Of a DNA stretch of 64,000 nucleotides, positions 62,260 through 64,000 are shown one piece after another. Below the pieces are notes generated by a model. The model made no database searches, was not told the origin of the DNA, and was given only the letters and a program-made list of their open reading frames with translations. The position numbers and the translations under genes are program-made. The stretch's first letter is position 1. Every line of letters starts with the position of its first letter. The stretch is from an uncultured Clostridia bacterium (lineage in GTDB: Bacteria; Bacillota; Clostridia; Oscillospirales; Ruminococcaceae). The stretch is taken from positions 48,460-112,459 of the forward strand of contig CANRNT010000002.1 of NCBI GenBank assembly GCA_947631995.1, written 5' to 3'.

Positions 62260-63426
62260 ATGTTCTCATTTTTGCTGGCTGTTATATATATGTCGTTTAT
62301 AAGCCTCGGTCTGCCCGATTCGATACTCGGCGCGGCGTGGCCTACAATGCGGCTTGATATAAACGCGCCCACGTCGTTCGCAGGAACGCTTTCCATGATA
62401 ATTTCGGCAGGAACTATAATTTCAAGCCTTATGTCCGACAGGATTACAAAAAAACTCGGTGCGGGAAAGGTGACTGCTTTCAGCGTTGCTCTTACAGCGG
62501 CGGCGCTGTTTGGTTTTTCCGTATCGCAAAATATGGCTATGCTGTGCGTAATGGCTGTACCTTACGGACTGGGCGCAGGGGCGGTGGACGCCGCGCTCAA
62601 CAACTACGTCGCGCTGCATTATTCTTCACGGCATATGAACTGGCTGCATTGCTTTTGGGGCGTCGGAACCAGCGTTGCGCCTTATATAATGAGTTTTTGC
62701 CTGTCGCGCGGTATGGGCTGGAGGAGCGGCTACAGAAGCGTTTGCGTTTTGCAGATAATTCTCACCGCGCTGCTGCTGATAAGTCTGCCGCTGTGGAAGG
62801 GTAGAGAAGAGGGCGGCGATACACAAAAAACCTCGCGCGGCGGTATATTTTCAATGCTGAAAATAAAGGGAGTGCCGCTTGTGCTTATCTCGTTTTTCTG
62901 CTACTGTGCCGCCGAGACATCGGCAGGGCTGTGGGCAAGCACCTATCTTACCGACCACAGGGGCATAAACGCCGAGACTGCGGCAATGTTCGCGTCGCTT
63001 TTCTATATAGGCATAACAGTCGGACGGTTTGTAAGCGGCTTTGTATCCGCGAAGCTTGGCGACACAAAGATGATTTTCACAGGAAGCGCGGTAATGGCGG
63101 CGGGCATAGTTATGATAATGCTGCCGCTGCTGACGGATATTTTCGCGCTTTCGGGGCTTGTTATTACGGGACTTGGCTGCGCGCCCGTGTACCCTGCGAT
63201 AACCCACGCCACGCCCGACAACTTCGGCAGAGAAAACTCGCAAGGGGTGATAGGTCTGCAAATGGCAAGCGCGTATCTCGGCAGTATGCTAATGCCGCCT
63301 GTTTTCGGTCTGCTATCCGATAAAACGGGACTTGGAGCGTACCCGTTCTTCCTTGCGGTGTTCGCGCTCGGCATACCGCTGGCATACGGCTTCGGCTCTG
63401 CGGCGGCAAAAAGAAAAAATCCTTGA
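62260..63426 (+). CDS. MFS transporter
   Basis: 388 residues and about twelve membrane helices. Loop 2-3 has MSDRITKKLGAGK (DRxxxK-like), and helix 4-5 has YGLGAGAVDAALNNYVALHY followed by MNWLHCFWGVG, a pattern of the FucP-like/uncharacterised sugar group. Substrate not known. AAGGAAG precedes the ATG. The promoter of the T-box RNA starts within its stop codon. No terminator of its own was seen. Confidence 0.88.
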   Translation: MFSFLLAVIYMSFISLGLPDSILGAAWPTMRLDINAPTSFAGTLSMIISAGTIISSLMSDRITKKLGAGKVTAFSVALTAAALFGFSVSQNMAMLCVMAVPYGLGAGAVDAALNNYVALHYSSRHMNWLHCFWGVGTSVAPYIMSFCLSRGMGWRSGYRSVCVLQIILTALLLISLPLWKGREEGGDTQKTSRGGIFSMLKIKGVPLVLISFFCYCAAETSAGLWASTYLTDHRGINAETAAMFASLFYIGITVGRFVSGFVSAKLGDTKMIFTGSAVMAAGIVMIMLPLLTDIFALSGLVITGLGCAPVYPAITHATPDNFGRENSQGVIGLQMASAYLGSMLMPPVFGLLSDKTGLGAYPFFLAVFALGIPLAYGFGSAAAKRKNP

Positions 63427-63451
63427 CAAAAGGTGTTTACAGTAGTATAAT
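63423..63451 (+). promoter_or_regulatory. Promoter of the T-box leader
   Basis: TTGACA (63423-63428), 17-base spacer, TATAAT (63446-63451). Confidence 0.88.
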
Positions 63452-63457
63452 ATACAT

Positions 63458-63690
63458 ATATGATTTTTGGCGATGACGGAATTATCCGAAAGCGGTCTTA
63501 TCCAGAGAAAGGGCGGTAGGTGCAAGCCCCTGTAAGACGGTTCGGTGGCTGCTCCCGAGCCTGCGCGGCAAACCGCGCCGTATCTTCTGCGTTAAAGAAA
63601 AAGAGCGGCAGAAATTTTCTGCAATTTGGGTGGTACCACGGAGCAGCTTCGTCCCATATCAAGGGCGGAACTGTTTTTATTTTTAGTGAT
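63458..63690 (+). promoter_or_regulatory. T-box riboswitch leader, alanine specifier inferred
   Basis: Stem I begins with a GATGA kink-turn, has the AGAGAA-type motif (CCAGAGAAAGGGCGG), and the arms CCGAA/TTCGG and GTCTTA/TAAGAC pair. The T-box sequence GGGTGGTACCACGG is at 63628-63641, and a terminator follows. In the specifier loop TG-GCT-G-CTCCCGAG suggests GCU (Ala). The variable base in the antiterminator bulge (TGGT) is U, which needs A73 in the tRNA; tRNA-Ala has A73. Leu (CTC) is the main alternative. It should sense uncharged tRNA and control a downstream gene, which is not in the window. Confidence 0.92.
63644..63685 (+). terminator. T-box-controlled terminator
   Basis: CAG-TTC-CCC pairs with GGG-GAA-CTG with small internal loops; tail TTTTTATTTTT. 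It is exclusive with the antiterminator formed by the T-box sequence. Confidence 0.82.
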
Positions 63691-63772
63691 AATAAGATAA
63701 ATCGGGATTTGGTGAAGAAACACTCTGCACTACTTACCTATCTTGTTGGAGTGCAAAACCTATGTTTTTAAT

Positions 63773-63817
63773 CTATCTTTCCGTTCTTGCGTAATGAAGC
63801 CTAGAACGAAGAGATAG
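63773..63817. repeat. 15-bp imperfect inverted repeat downstream of the T-box
   Basis: CTATCTTTCCGTTCT pairs with AGAACGAAGAGATAG (13 of 15). No reading frame that looks real lies between 63690 and 64000. Confidence 0.7.
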
Positions 63818-63890
63818 CGAATTTCTTTCACGGCTCTGCGCGTGGATGAGGGTCGGGTACAGCGTTCGCAAGCGACCGCCAAAGGGGAGC

Positions 63891-63976
63891 GCGAGGGGGA
63901 AACCTTAGGGTAGGGGGTAAAGCGCGCGCCCTACCAGTCATATTTACCCCCTAAGTCCCTATGGTGTCCCCCTCGC
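63891..63976. repeat. Large nested inverted repeat at the window end
   Basis: Arms 63891-63921 and 63943-63976 match in blocks: GCGAGGGGGA, ACC, TAGGG and TAGGGGGTAAA with their complements, with a 3-base bulge and two mismatches; loop 21 bases with GCGCGCG. The hairpin would be very stable. It may be an end of a palindromic mobile repeat, or a strong bidirectional RNA structure. Confidence 0.75.
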
Positions 63977-64000
63977 AAGAAATAAGCAAAAGAAACATTA

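Noticed and set aside
63520..63771. 83-codon open frame at the window end
   Set aside because: It runs across the T-box and its terminator, so it is RNA structure and not a protein.
1..64000. tRNA, rRNA, CRISPR arrays, insertion sequences, prophage genes
   Set aside because: No TTC-arm-like tRNA pattern, no regular spaced repeats and no transposase or integrase motifs were found in either strand.

Overview
The window looks like a chromosomal segment from an endospore-forming, anaerobic gut-type Clostridia, most likely the Oscillospiraceae/Ruminococcaceae group. The reasons are: a GerA-type germinant receptor operon; a SipL-SpoIVA spore coat pair; a V/A-type ATPase operon; a T-box leader; DUF6514, DUF3592 and DUF5620-like families common in ruminococci; strong GGAGG ribosome sites with frequent GTG/TTG starts; and heavy use of ATA for isoleucine. 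No rRNA, tRNA, phage, transposase or CRISPR array was seen. This is placement by gene content, not by a marker-gene search.

Layout. 1-7.5 kb: a cut-off FAD-dependent dehydrogenase, a secreted NlpC/P60 hydrolase with a WalR-like box in its promoter, a membrane EAL-domain protein with degenerate motifs, and a Ca2+-type P-ATPase. 7.5-17 kb, mostly minus strand: FakA/Asp23 pair, gerA-gerB-gerC germinant receptor, YetF/DUF4363 pair (plus), and a fused SecDF. 17-26 kb, plus strand: a sugar-isomerase-like TIM barrel, DUF6514, nrdR, then a six-gene run (acidic membrane protein, large FtsX-type permease, tiny Cys-rich membrane protein, ychF, DUF3592, ABC ATPase). 26-29.4 kb: an orphan histidine kinase, two tandem paralogous secreted surface proteins that share an upstream motif, and a compact locus with two convergent strong promoters over a small hydrophobic peptide (candidate type I toxin-antitoxin).

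29.4-39.2 kb: gap, a short MGMT-type protein, an MntR-like regulator, a flavodoxin-fold oxidoreductase, a lipoprotein, an LTA-synthase-like sulfatase, and potABCD behind a long structured leader. 39.4-44.5 kb: a three-gene operon of two dynamin-like GTPases flanking an M48-peptidase-like protein whose zinc ligands are lost. This is the strongest candidate for an undescribed system. 44.5-48.5 kb: LysR and Rrf2 regulators, cysK, a PII-like protein and prmA. 48.7-51.7 kb: sipL-spoIVA. 51.8-61.4 kb: a CBS protein, then the V/A-ATPase operon (H/F, C, I, K, F/G, E, A, B, D) with an extra 37-residue membrane peptide between B and D. 61.4-64 kb: AlkD-like protein, an MFS transporter, and a T-box leader (alanine specifier inferred) followed by about 310 bases of palindrome-rich sequence with no gene.

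Many transcription units have near-consensus SigA promoters with 17-base spacers and strong intrinsic terminators, so operon boundaries are unusually clear. Function assignments rest on motif recognition by eye; no database search was run.
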